From Cytobacillus solani (GTDB taxonomy: Bacteria; Bacillota; Bacilli; Bacillales; Cytobacillaceae), in the NCBI RefSeq assembly GCF_001420595.1, contig NZ_LJIX01000006.1, positions 3,643,058 to 3,707,057 of the forward strand: DNA of 64,000 nt, read 5' to 3'. Position numbers and translations under genes: made by a program. Positions 9,775 to 17,544 of this stretch are shown here, in pieces (within the stretch, counting starts at the first letter, position 1; the number at the start of each line of letters is the position of its first letter). The notes beneath the pieces were generated by a model. The model saw only the letters and a list, made by a program, of their open reading frames with translations. It was not told where the DNA came from and did not search any database.

Positions 9775-10815
9775 TTAACTCAGCATCTCCTGTATGAATG
9801 GTTCTGCTGCTTCTTTTGAAATAACTCCTAATTGAACAAGTTCTTTGATGCTTGTTTCAAGCGTATGCATGCCAGATGCCCTTGAAGTCTGCATAATATT
9901 AACAATCTGATAGATTTTTTCATTGCGAATCAAATTAGCAACAGCCGAGTTGTTAATCAAAATCTCAGTTGCAGCTCTCCGCCCTTTTTTATCAATCGTT
10001 GGAAATAAGCGCTGCGAAATAACGGATACAAGTACAGAAGCCAATTGAATTCTAACCTGTGCCTGCTGAGACGGCGGAAAAACATCAATAATTCGGTTGA
10101 TTGTTGCTGGCGCACTTGACGTATGCAAGGTTCCAAAAACTAAATGCCCCGTTTCGGCTGCAGTGATCGCCGTCTGGATCGTCTCTAAATCTCTCATTTC
10201 CCCAACAAGTATGACATCAGGATCTTGTCTTAAGGATGCTCTAAGTCCATTGGCAAAATTATTCGTATCAAAACCAACTTCTCGCTGATCGATAATTGAA
10301 TTTCCATGTTTATGAAGATACTCAATTGGATCTTCCAGCGTAATAATATGCTTTCTCATATGATGGTTCATATATTGAATCATAGATGCCAAGGTTGTTG
10401 ATTTTCCGCTCCCGGTTGGGCCTGTTACCAACACAAGCCCTTGTGGTTTTTCAGCAATTCGCTTTAATACATTCGGCAATTCCAATTCCTCTATTGTCGG
10501 TATTCTTGTCGGAACGATTCTAATTGCCAGGGCAATACATGACCGCTGGAAATACGTATTCACGCGAAATCTGGATACTTTCGGAATCCCATAGGAAAAA
10601 TCTAATTCACCTTTTTCTTTAAATTGCTCCCACATATGATCAGGAATGATCGCTCTTGCCATTCCTTCCGTATCTTCCGGCTTCAGCGATTCCTTCCCAT
10701 ATTTCTTCAAATCCCCATTTATCCTCATAATCGGCGGTACCCCCACCGTTAAATGAATATCTGATGCTTTCAGCTCAAAGGCTGCATGAAGCAAATGGTC
10801 AATCATTTCTTTCAT
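9775..10815 (-). CDS. pilT: PilT retraction ATPase
   Basis: Starting at ATG 10815 (GAGGTG six bases upstream; the GTG at 10824 lies within that site), the protein has 346 residues. It has the secretion-ATPase motifs: Walker A GPTGSGKSTTLASM near 130, the Asp box ITLEDPIEYLH, Walker B VILVGEMRDLETI and the His box GHLVFGTLHT. The C-terminal segment AVANLIRNEKIYQI resembles the AIRNLIRE motif specific to PilT retraction. PilT powers pilus retraction and twitching and is absent from the B. subtilis competence pseudopilus. Its presence argues for a real retractable pilus. Confidence 0.97.
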   Translation of the reverse strand: MKEMIDHLLHAAFELKASDIHLTVGVPPIMRINGDLKKYGKESLKPEDTEGMARAIIPDHMWEQFKEKGELDFSYGIPKVSRFRVNTYFQRSCIALAIRIVPTRIPTIEELELPNVLKRIAEKPQGLVLVTGPTGSGKSTTLASMIQYMNHHMRKHIITLEDPIEYLHKHGNSIIDQREVGFDTNNFANGLRASLRQDPDVILVGEMRDLETIQTAITAAETGHLVFGTLHTSSAPATINRIIDVFPPSQQAQVRIQLASVLVSVISQRLFPTIDKKGRRAATEILINNSAVANLIRNEKIYQIVNIMQTSRASGMHTLETSIKELVQLGVISKEAAEPFIQEMLS

Positions 10816-10826
10816 CATTTGCACCT

Positions 10827-12488
10827 CTATTCAGGTATTGCCACTCTTAATACTTCTTCAGTAGTTGTTAATCCTTGTTTTACCTTTAATAAACCATCAT
10901 CAATAAGAAAAATCATTTTATTTTTGATGGCTAACTCTCGAAGTTTCGTAAAGGATTCTCCATTCATAATTACTTGTTTCATTTCATCATTAATGACAAG
11001 TACCTCATGGATGGCAATTCGACCTTTATAACCAGTCATACTGCAGGAAGAACACCCTCTGCCACGAATGATTTTATCAATTCTCATTCCACGTTTTGCA
11101 AATATTTCAACCTCACGCTTTGAAGGAACCTGTTCTTCAGCACAGTCTCTGCACACTCTCCGTATTAACCGCTGTGCGACAATCCCACTTAACGAGGAAG
11201 CAACTAGGAATGGTTCTACTCCCATATCAACGAGTCTTGTCACTGTACTTAATGAGTCGTTTGTATGAATTGTACTCAACACTAAATGCCCAGTCAGTGA
11301 TGCGCGGATGGCTACTTCCACCGTTTCTTTATCGCGAATTTCCCCGACCATAATAATATTGGGGTCTTGGCGGAGAATGGAGCGAAGCCCTGTTGCAAAT
11401 GTCATCCCGACATTAGGACTTACTTGGATTTGATTAACCCCTTCTACTTGGTATTCGACTGGATCTTCAACAGTAATAATATTTACTTCTTCACTATTAA
11501 GCTTATTTAAAGCAGCATACAAGGTAGAAGATTTCCCTGACCCTGTTGGACCAGTAATGAGGACGATCCCTGTTGGTTTTTCGATCATTTTCATAAATCG
11601 ATTTAAATTCAATTTATTAAATCCTAGTTTGTTTATATCATTTAAGGAGCTTCCTAAATCTAGTATCCGCATAACTATTTTTTCACCGAAAACAGTCGGT
11701 AAAGAAGATACACGGAGATCAATGGGGTGGAAATCTAGATTAACCTTAATTCTGCCATCCTGTGGGATCCGGTGCTCTGTTATGTCAAGATTGGACATAA
11801 TTTTTATTCTAGCAATAAGCAAACTTTGCATATGCTTTGGCAATACCCTTTCCGTTCTAAGAATCCCATCAATACGATAGCGAATGACGACTTTAGTTTC
11901 CTGCGGATCAATATGCACATCACTTGCTTTCAATACTACAGCATTAGATAGAAGCTGATTGACTAGACGAACAATCGGAGAGTCCTGATCGTTGATTTTT
12001 TCTTCCTGAGTAGATCTTGTTTCAGGAAGGGTTCCCATTAATTCTTCAAAGCCCTCATCAATATCGTAATACTTATTGATTGCCCTTAAAATATCATCCT
12101 TTGTGGCAATCGCTGTCTCAATTTGAAATCCTGTCGAAAGACGTAAATCATCAATAGCAAAAAAGTCCATCGGGTCAGCCATTGCAACAAAAAGCTTGTC
12201 CCCTTCTTTTTTTAATGGAATTAATTGATTTCTTTTTGCTATTTCCTTTGGTACCAGATTGAAAAGTTTCGTATCGAACGGATAGCGATATAAGCTAATA
12301 TGAGGGATACCGAGCTGAAACTCTAATACCTCAATTAATTGCTGCTCTGTAATATAGCCTCTTTGTAACAATGCATCTCCAAGTTTTTGTCCCTGGCTTT
12401 TTTCTTTTAATGTTGTTTGCAATTGATTTTCGGTCAACAGGCCGGATTCAACAAGTAAATCTCCAAGCCGTTTTCGGGTTTGCTGCAT
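10827..12488 (-). CDS. pilB: PilB extension ATPase with N-terminal MshEN-type domain
   Basis: I choose ATG 12488 (GGTGATAG just upstream) over the frame opening at 12515, which has no ribosome site; this gives 553 residues. Residues 6-60 contain two 24-residue motifs, RLGDLLVESGLLTENQL and KLGDALLQRGYITEQQL, matching the RLGxxL..xxGx(L/I)T..QL pattern of the MshEN c-di-GMP-binding domain. The spacer is four residues (usually five) and the first motif ends in Lys instead of Gln, so binding needs testing. The ATPase core has GPTGSGKSSTLYAA, VEDPVEYQ, IIMVGEIRD and a CxxC/CxxC zinc site (CRDC, CSSC). PilB drives pilus extension. Confidence 0.95.
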   Translation of the reverse strand: MQQTRKRLGDLLVESGLLTENQLQTTLKEKSQGQKLGDALLQRGYITEQQLIEVLEFQLGIPHISLYRYPFDTKLFNLVPKEIAKRNQLIPLKKEGDKLFVAMADPMDFFAIDDLRLSTGFQIETAIATKDDILRAINKYYDIDEGFEELMGTLPETRSTQEEKINDQDSPIVRLVNQLLSNAVVLKASDVHIDPQETKVVIRYRIDGILRTERVLPKHMQSLLIARIKIMSNLDITEHRIPQDGRIKVNLDFHPIDLRVSSLPTVFGEKIVMRILDLGSSLNDINKLGFNKLNLNRFMKMIEKPTGIVLITGPTGSGKSSTLYAALNKLNSEEVNIITVEDPVEYQVEGVNQIQVSPNVGMTFATGLRSILRQDPNIIMVGEIRDKETVEVAIRASLTGHLVLSTIHTNDSLSTVTRLVDMGVEPFLVASSLSGIVAQRLIRRVCRDCAEEQVPSKREVEIFAKRGMRIDKIIRGRGCSSCSMTGYKGRIAIHEVLVINDEMKQVIMNGESFTKLRELAIKNKMIFLIDDGLLKVKQGLTTTEEVLRVAIPE

Positions 12489-12514
12489 GCTATCACCACG
12501 CTTTTCGACGATCA

Positions 12515-13855
12515 TTATTTAAATGTCTCATTAGGCTTTCCCCAAAGATCATTATCATCATTAGAATTTATTTCTTGTGTTCCTTGATGAGCAGATTCCT
12601 CCTCATTATTTGTTTGATTTAAATCCGCATCATCATTCGTTGCTTGACTTGTCTGGTTTTCTAATTCACCATTTGTATCACTGTTATCGGTACTGGAAGT
12701 ATTCTCATCTTTTATTAATCCGCGAACCTCAACCTGATGGACTGGCGGATAGAAATCTTCAGATACCTTCTCTTCCTTTAACCTTTCGCCCTTTTCATCA
12801 TATGTCTCGCGATATATCCGTACGAAACGCCCCTCTTTCCCTTTGGTTTTGACACTCTTTTCAATTGGGCTTAGTTGTGGATTAAATTGAACAATCGTTT
12901 TTGGCTTAAAGGTTTTCTCATCCTTCTCAAAGATTTTATACTGATTTAAAAAACTAGGACCTATTAACGAAATAACTAAATTTGAGTTCGTCTTTTCAAA
13001 ATAGACTTTATAGGGTCCAGCATTCTCATTCATAAAAATGAAATCCATATCCATTTCAGGATTCACCTTAGCTTCATATCCCAGTTTTGCATATGCTGGC
13101 AGGTTTTCACTGATATGTCTTTCAATAACTAAGAAGTTTGTTGGCAATATCAGTTCATAAATACTTGAAGCTAAGATATTCATCGTTTCAATTGAGGCAT
13201 CGCCTAATCCTAATTCATCCATTTGAGAAAGAAGGGAAAATTGAGAAGATGGTTCAATATCAAAATCTTTCAGTTGCTCCATAAATTTCTCATCAAAATC
13301 AATCGTATTCAAGTCCAATGTTACCTGATTAATTACTTGTTTATTTTGAGAGGCTGTATCCAAGAGAAAATCTTCTATTTTAAAATTAAATTGCTCTATT
13401 TGTAATGAACTAGCTATATTTAAAATTTCACTATTAATTTTTTCAATATTATATTCATCAGCTGTAATGGTTGGTGAAAGTTCTTCTAATAATACCCCTA
13501 CTTCATCGGTAGTAACCATTAGCTTATTTTTTTTCCCTTGCTGAGCATTATTGACAGTTTTCTCAATATCAAAGCTGATATCGTGAACGTTAAACTCAAT
13601 CATCTTTTCTTTAAAATGAAGAAAAATAGTGGTCCCATTTAGCCACTTCGTTAATTGTTCATCAACCATTCTCATCGCTTCAGACTTTGTTTTCCCTGAG
13701 ACATCTACCGTTCCAATAAACGTACCATTATCAAATGAATTGCTTTTATTCATTATGGCATCGTAAGCTGAGACACCAAAATGGGAGAAACTGAAAATAT
13801 AGGCGGTAGAGAAGATCATAACAAGAAACAATCTAACTGTCTGCTTATTTCCCAT
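12515..13855 (-). CDS. VanW-like/G5-domain envelope protein in the pilus operon
   Basis: The 446-residue protein has one N-terminal membrane helix or uncleaved signal (about 7-28). A YoaR/PG_binding_4-like region begins GTFIGTVDVSGKTKSEAM (about 45-200). A degenerate VanW-type region lies around 240-310 (VIERHISENLPAYAKLGYEA, ..DFIFMNENAGPYKV). A G5-like segment occupies about 325-385 (YRETYDEKGERLKEEKVSED), followed by an Asn/Asp/Glu-rich tail. It should be exported and wall-associated. Proteins of this type contact peptidoglycan, but no biochemical role in pili is established to my knowledge. Its stop overlaps the operon frame before pilB, so co-expression is near certain. A wall-channel or anchoring role is my inference. 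Confidence 0.75.
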   Translation of the reverse strand: MGNKQTVRLFLVMIFSTAYIFSFSHFGVSAYDAIMNKSNSFDNGTFIGTVDVSGKTKSEAMRMVDEQLTKWLNGTTIFLHFKEKMIEFNVHDISFDIEKTVNNAQQGKKNKLMVTTDEVGVLLEELSPTITADEYNIEKINSEILNIASSLQIEQFNFKIEDFLLDTASQNKQVINQVTLDLNTIDFDEKFMEQLKDFDIEPSSQFSLLSQMDELGLGDASIETMNILASSIYELILPTNFLVIERHISENLPAYAKLGYEAKVNPEMDMDFIFMNENAGPYKVYFEKTNSNLVISLIGPSFLNQYKIFEKDEKTFKPKTIVQFNPQLSPIEKSVKTKGKEGRFVRIYRETYDEKGERLKEEKVSEDFYPPVHQVEVRGLIKDENTSSTDNSDTNGELENQTSQATNDDADLNQTNNEEESAHQGTQEINSNDDNDLWGKPNETFK

Positions 13856-13860
13856 ATGAA

Positions 13861-14826
13861 CTACCCTCCCTGATTGCTGTTATTTATTTTAAATATCTTA
13901 ATTGGTTCAATTACATCTTCCCAAATAACCGGTTCATCATCTTCTATAGAATCTGCTGTCTCCAGTCTTGGTTCTATTTTTTCGAGCTTTAACACTTGGA
14001 TTTCGTCATTATCAAGTGATGTTATATTACTAGTTTCATTATTAATTTCTTTTGTTGCTGCAACTTCCTCGAGCTGATAATTTAATAGATTAAGTTCAAT
14101 ATTTTCAGTTTGTCCACTGCTATCGGTTTCTGCTATCATTCTTTCAATCTCCGACATATACCCTAAATCTTCTTCCTTCACTTGAGTTTGATGGGTATAC
14201 CCATTAAAACTTTCTTTAAATAGCTCCTCTCTATTAAATAAGAAGGAGATATCCTCTTCAAAGTCTTCGCCACTATCTTCAATTAACTTTACTTCTTCTG
14301 GTAAATTATCTTTTTCGAATGATAATTGCTTTTGAAAAACTTCTTTTTTTAGAGATTCTATTTTTACTTCAGGTGTAATTTCATCTATTAATACATCTTC
14401 TCGATAATCATCTGTTCTCATTTCAGAAAGAGAAGCTATTATTTTAACAAGGTTCGATGTTTTCCTGCTGGAAACCTCTATTGCATTTTGCAAAGCAGGT
14501 AATTCATTCTCCAAATCTACTTCACGTTCTATCAAATCTAGAGTCATCTCGTCATGTGAATGAAAAATTTTTTTCATAGAAAGTGGATAAATAATCTTTC
14601 TCAGTCTTGAATCAATCACAATTGATGACAAAAAAACTAGAAGCAGCAATATTAAACTAGTCTGCCATAAAGGAAAGGATAATTGAGCTAGTAGCCCTAA
14701 ATTTGCCAGAAAAAAGGAAATGATAATAACGAGTATTTTTCCTTTCGATGAAAGACCGAGCGGCAAAAAATAAATAATAGGGACTAGAATAACTAAAGAT
14801 ATTACTGCTAGTAATAAATTCTCCAT
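13861..14826 (-). CDS. Unknown membrane protein, first gene of the pilus operon
   Basis: I do not recognise this 321-residue protein. The first ~75 residues hold three hydrophobic helices (about 4-24, 30-48, 54-71). The remaining ~240 residues are hydrophilic, strongly acidic (Glu/Asp/Ser/Asn-rich) and look intrinsically disordered, with short helical stretches such as LIEREVDLENELPALQNAI. It has no signal peptide or catalytic motif I can see. It is only 5 bases from the VanW/G5 gene and has a clear GGAGG site, so it is translated as part of the operon. The acidic tail may be a cytoplasmic interaction platform for pilus motors; this is a guess from composition. Confidence 0.7.
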   Translation of the reverse strand: MENLLLAVISLVILVPIIYFLPLGLSSKGKILVIIISFFLANLGLLAQLSFPLWQTSLILLLLVFLSSIVIDSRLRKIIYPLSMKKIFHSHDEMTLDLIEREVDLENELPALQNAIEVSSRKTSNLVKIIASLSEMRTDDYREDVLIDEITPEVKIESLKKEVFQKQLSFEKDNLPEEVKLIEDSGEDFEEDISFLFNREELFKESFNGYTHQTQVKEEDLGYMSEIERMIAETDSSGQTENIELNLLNYQLEEVAATKEINNETSNITSLDNDEIQVLKLEKIEPRLETADSIEDDEPVIWEDVIEPIKIFKINNSNQGG

Positions 14827-15099
14827 TTTTTCCTCCCTAAAAGATGTACAATCTTATATTTGATTAAACATATAAAGAGTATATAATTTTAAATTATTGA
14901 TACACATAAAAATTGTGGCAATTTTCCAAAAAAAATATAACTTTTATCCTATTTTTCACAAATTTAGTATACTAGTTATTGTATAATAGAGTTAGCAAGT
15001 TGGGAAGAGAAGAAAAATGAAGGATTAATCAAAACTTATTATCTTCAAAGAATTTCTATTTTCTCTTTAATAAAATAGAGGATAAAGGAGAAATATATA
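14827..15099. promoter_or_regulatory. Divergent promoter region of the two pilus operons
   Basis: This 273-base, very AT-rich intergenic region separates the minus-strand pilus operon from the plus-strand minor-pilin operon, so both must be driven from here. On the plus strand a consensus -10 TATAAT lies at 14982-14987, but there is no good -35 at 16-18 bases; on the minus strand TTGCCA (about 14920) lies 17 bases before AATAAT. Both are weak as sigma-A pairs, so an activator or alternative sigma factor is possible. No palindromic operator is obvious. Confidence 0.5.
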
Positions 15100-15528
15100 A
15101 TGCTTCTACGTAATCAAAAAGGAATGACACTAATAGAAATTCTTTTATCTATAGTAATTCTTACGATTATCCTTGTAACAGCAATGAAGTTTTTCCCCCA
15201 GATGGGAATGTTGAACAACCAGAATGGGACCAAACAGCAAGCAGTGAATGATGTAAAAGAATTATTAATTGATTGGCAAAAAAAAGGGGATAATTTAAAA
15301 ACATTCCTTGCAGATCCATCGAGTGGTGCCTTATCTGGTTATGACCATAATGATGCTAATTACTATTATTTTAAAAATAAAAAAGGAAAATTAGATGTTG
15401 AAATTAAAATTAAAAAGACTCCTGACTTAAATACTACCCCTTCAAAAGCATATTTAGTTCATATTAAACTTAAAAACGATCGAGAAACAACAATCAGTGA
15501 AACTTATGGATATATTATTGTTAACTAG
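15100..15528 (+). CDS. Minor pilin/pseudopilin 1 of the divergent operon
   Basis: The 142-residue protein begins MLLRNQKG, cleavage, then MTLIEILLSIVILTIILVTA: short basic leader, Gly-1 and Glu5, as in prepilins. The rest is Lys/Asp/Asn-rich and probably forms a small globular head (DANYYYFKNKKGKLDVEIK). RBS AAAGGAG precedes the ATG. The next pilin gene starts 10 bases after its stop. In other systems three or four minor pilins form a tip complex that primes assembly; this is likely the GspI/PilV- or GspH-like member, though I cannot tell which. Confidence 0.85.
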   Translation: MLLRNQKGMTLIEILLSIVILTIILVTAMKFFPQMGMLNNQNGTKQQAVNDVKELLIDWQKKGDNLKTFLADPSSGALSGYDHNDANYYYFKNKKGKLDVEIKIKKTPDLNTTPSKAYLVHIKLKNDRETTISETYGYIIVN

Positions 15529-15538
15529 GAGGTTAGCA

Positions 15539-15973
15539 ATGTTAAATCAAAATCAACGCGGAATTACTTTAGTTGAATTATTAGCAGCAATAGCCATTCT
15601 TTCAATTATCGGAGTAATTATTTGGGGTGTTTTTTTTCAAGGAACAAAATATTCTAATATAGCTGTAACCAAAAATCAAATGCAGCAAGAGGCAAATATT
15701 ATCATTTCCAAATTAACAAAAATTCATCAAACCGCAGAAATCTATTCCATTCATTCAAATGGTGGAATCATAATTGTTGACTATGAAGATAAAAAGGGGT
15801 CGACACATAAAATTACTTTTGACGATAGCCATTTAGATTTTTTTACACAATCTATTAATAATGTAATACCAAATAAAAATGATACTCCATTAACTATCAC
15901 TGTTAACGAAAAAAATTCAAATAATACCATTTCTATAGATACCGTTCTATACCGCTTGAAAGGTGGGGGATAA
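15539..15973 (+). CDS. Minor pilin/pseudopilin 2 of the divergent operon
   Basis: The ATG at 15539 has a strong AGGAGG seven bases upstream, overlapping the preceding stop. The longer frame back to 15497 would sit inside the previous gene and spoil the leader. The 144-residue product starts MLNQNQRG, then ITLVELLAAIAILSIIGVII, a prepilin signal with Gly-1 and Glu5. Phe and Trp residues close the helix (WGVFFQG). The remaining ~110 residues resemble a GspJ/PilW-type pseudopilin head in length and beta-rich look, but specific membership is not certain. Confidence 0.85.
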   Translation: MLNQNQRGITLVELLAAIAILSIIGVIIWGVFFQGTKYSNIAVTKNQMQQEANIIISKLTKIHQTAEIYSIHSNGGIIIVDYEDKKGSTHKITFDDSHLDFFTQSINNVIPNKNDTPLTITVNEKNSNNTISIDTVLYRLKGGG

Positions 15974-15976
15974 CCC

Positions 15977-17245
15977 ATGCGGGTTTCTAATGAAAAGGGA
16001 TATGCACTAGTTGCTGTTCTATTAACAATGACTATATTTATGATTCTTGCTTTTTCATTTATGGGACAAGCTGCAAATAATGTAAAGCAGAATAAAGTTA
16101 TTGAAACCAAATCACAGTCTGTTGCGCTTGCCGAAATGGGCGTTACGTATTTTCAACTAGCAGTTCAAAATGTTTTTAAATCTAATCACCAATCAATTAT
16201 CGCCCAAGTAAAAGAGGCACGCAACAAAGATATAAAGGATGGAATATTTAAAGCAGATGATGAATATATACAGTATGCAATAGTCTTAATGATAGAACAA
16301 TTTAAATCTAAATTAAAGCAAACATCAATTTCTATTGATGGAAAACCAAACGCAAAATTTAATATTCAATATAGTGAAAATGATATCCATTCAAATGGAA
16401 AGGATATCAGGATTACTTTTAATAGTGTAGGTACTGAGAACGACAAAAGTACCACAATAGGCACAACAATGACGATTGACTTTAGTAATTTAATGTCATC
16501 AGATGGCAAAGGTGAAGAAAATAATGGAGACCAAGAATTAAAATTACCCTCCGGGAATGAAATTGCTGATCCAGGAAATTTAAAAATCTGCAGTAATAGT
16601 CAGACTGACTTTACAAATACAGTGTGTCAAATAAATGGAAGTAAAACCTTTTATCAAAATGATAAATTAGAGTTTGACCAATCAATTTTTAAAGTTACTG
16701 GGGCATTACACTTTCAGAATATGAATAACAAGGATATGAATCATTCAACACTATATATACTAGGAAGTATGACAACTGGAAATATGAATAGCCTAAATAA
16801 GTCAAAAATACATGTAAATGGAGCAGCAAATTTCGGCCATTTTAATGGAAATGGACTAACTGATTCAATAATAGAAATCGGAGGAAATGCCAGCTTTGAT
16901 AATATGAAACTTTTAAGATCTACCATTTATGTAGATAAATATAAAGCAAATTTCGGGCAAATAAATGGAATGAATGATTCCAAGATTTTTGTTAATTCAG
17001 ATGCTGTAATAAAAGGATTAGATATAGGATCTAATTCTATTATCTGTATCAATGGATACTTAAAAATTGAAAATAATTTTAATAATAACTCTAATAGTAA
17101 AGTTTATGCTAAGAACAGTAACAACAATAATGTAATTAAAGGTGATGGAGCATTTAAAGAAGGTGGTGCATGCTCTAGAAATTCTGGTCCATCCATTTCT
17201 TGGGGTGATCCTTCAATAATTGCAGATTATGATTATAAATATTAA
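15977..17245 (+). CDS. PilX/GspK-like minor pilin with repeat (beta-solenoid-like) C-terminal region
   Basis: The 422-residue protein starts MRVSNEKG, then YALVAVLLTMTIFMILAFS. Gly-1 is present but position 5 is Ala rather than Glu, as in GspK/PilX-type subunits at pilus tips. Residues ~30-180 are helical/mixed. From ~240 to 400 there are six or seven units of about 23 residues with alternating hydrophobics, for example KSKIHVNGAANFGHFNG, DSIIEIGGNASFDNMK and DSKIFVNSDAVIKGLD. The pattern resembles bactofilin or beta-solenoid repeats. The C-terminus is Asn-rich with three cysteines or so. I infer an exposed adhesive or structural tip. The start has GGTGGGG upstream and is 3 bases from the previous stop. 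Confidence 0.8.
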   Translation: MRVSNEKGYALVAVLLTMTIFMILAFSFMGQAANNVKQNKVIETKSQSVALAEMGVTYFQLAVQNVFKSNHQSIIAQVKEARNKDIKDGIFKADDEYIQYAIVLMIEQFKSKLKQTSISIDGKPNAKFNIQYSENDIHSNGKDIRITFNSVGTENDKSTTIGTTMTIDFSNLMSSDGKGEENNGDQELKLPSGNEIADPGNLKICSNSQTDFTNTVCQINGSKTFYQNDKLEFDQSIFKVTGALHFQNMNNKDMNHSTLYILGSMTTGNMNSLNKSKIHVNGAANFGHFNGNGLTDSIIEIGGNASFDNMKLLRSTIYVDKYKANFGQINGMNDSKIFVNSDAVIKGLDIGSNSIICINGYLKIENNFNNNSNSKVYAKNSNNNNVIKGDGAFKEGGACSRNSGPSISWGDPSIIADYDYKY

Positions 17246-17480
17246 TAATGTACCAACTACCACTTATTTAATGGGACTTACAAAATACATTAACCTTAGA
17301 CGTGCTAAAGTGACTAACGGTAACATTCAAGAAAATTTGTAGTCCGTAAAGAAGTGTAGAATTTATAATTCTAATCTGTATATACTCACATGTTTTGATA
17401 TATAAACTAATACTTTTTAACAACGAACCACATTTAATTTAACATTACAAAGAGCTTTTATTCTAAGCTGATAACTTTTT
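17246..17480. other. AT-rich gap after the minor-pilin operon, no gene seen
   Basis: No reading frame with a ribosome site occurs here on either strand. I see no repeats or operators. It may be decayed sequence at the island boundary, but nothing identifiable remains. Confidence 0.5.
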
Positions 17481-17481
17481 T

Positions 17482-17507
17482 AAACCCTGGGCATAGCCTG
17501 GGGTTTT
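17482..17507 (+). terminator. Terminator of the minor-pilin operon
   Basis: AAACCCTGGGC pairs with GCCTGGGGTTT (two G-U pairs) around the loop ATA and is followed by TTTTC on the plus strand. It sits 236 bases past the third pilin stop, so the transcript has a long 3' untranslated region unless an earlier end exists. Confidence 0.75.
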
Positions 17508-17512
17508 CTACC

Positions 17513-17544
17513 ATAAAAAAAGATCCCAACTCACTGGAATCTTC
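17513..17544 (-). terminator. Terminator of the diguanylate cyclase gene
   Basis: On the minus strand AAGATTCC, an eight-base loop and GGGATCTT are followed by seven T. The stem overlaps the last codon and stop of the cyclase gene and lies back-to-back with the minor-pilin terminator. Confidence 0.85.

Noticed and set aside
4460-12488. Whole locus as the comG competence operon
   Set aside because: PilT, PilM, PilN and PilO are present, PilB has an N-terminal MshEN-type domain and the platform protein is full PilC length; comG lacks these.
15781-16110. 109-residue minus-strand frame in the minor pilin genes
   Set aside because: It lies antisense over two clear prepilin genes.
17246-17460. 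Transposase remnant at the island edge
   Set aside because: I could not align any stretch to a recognisable transposase or find terminal repeats.
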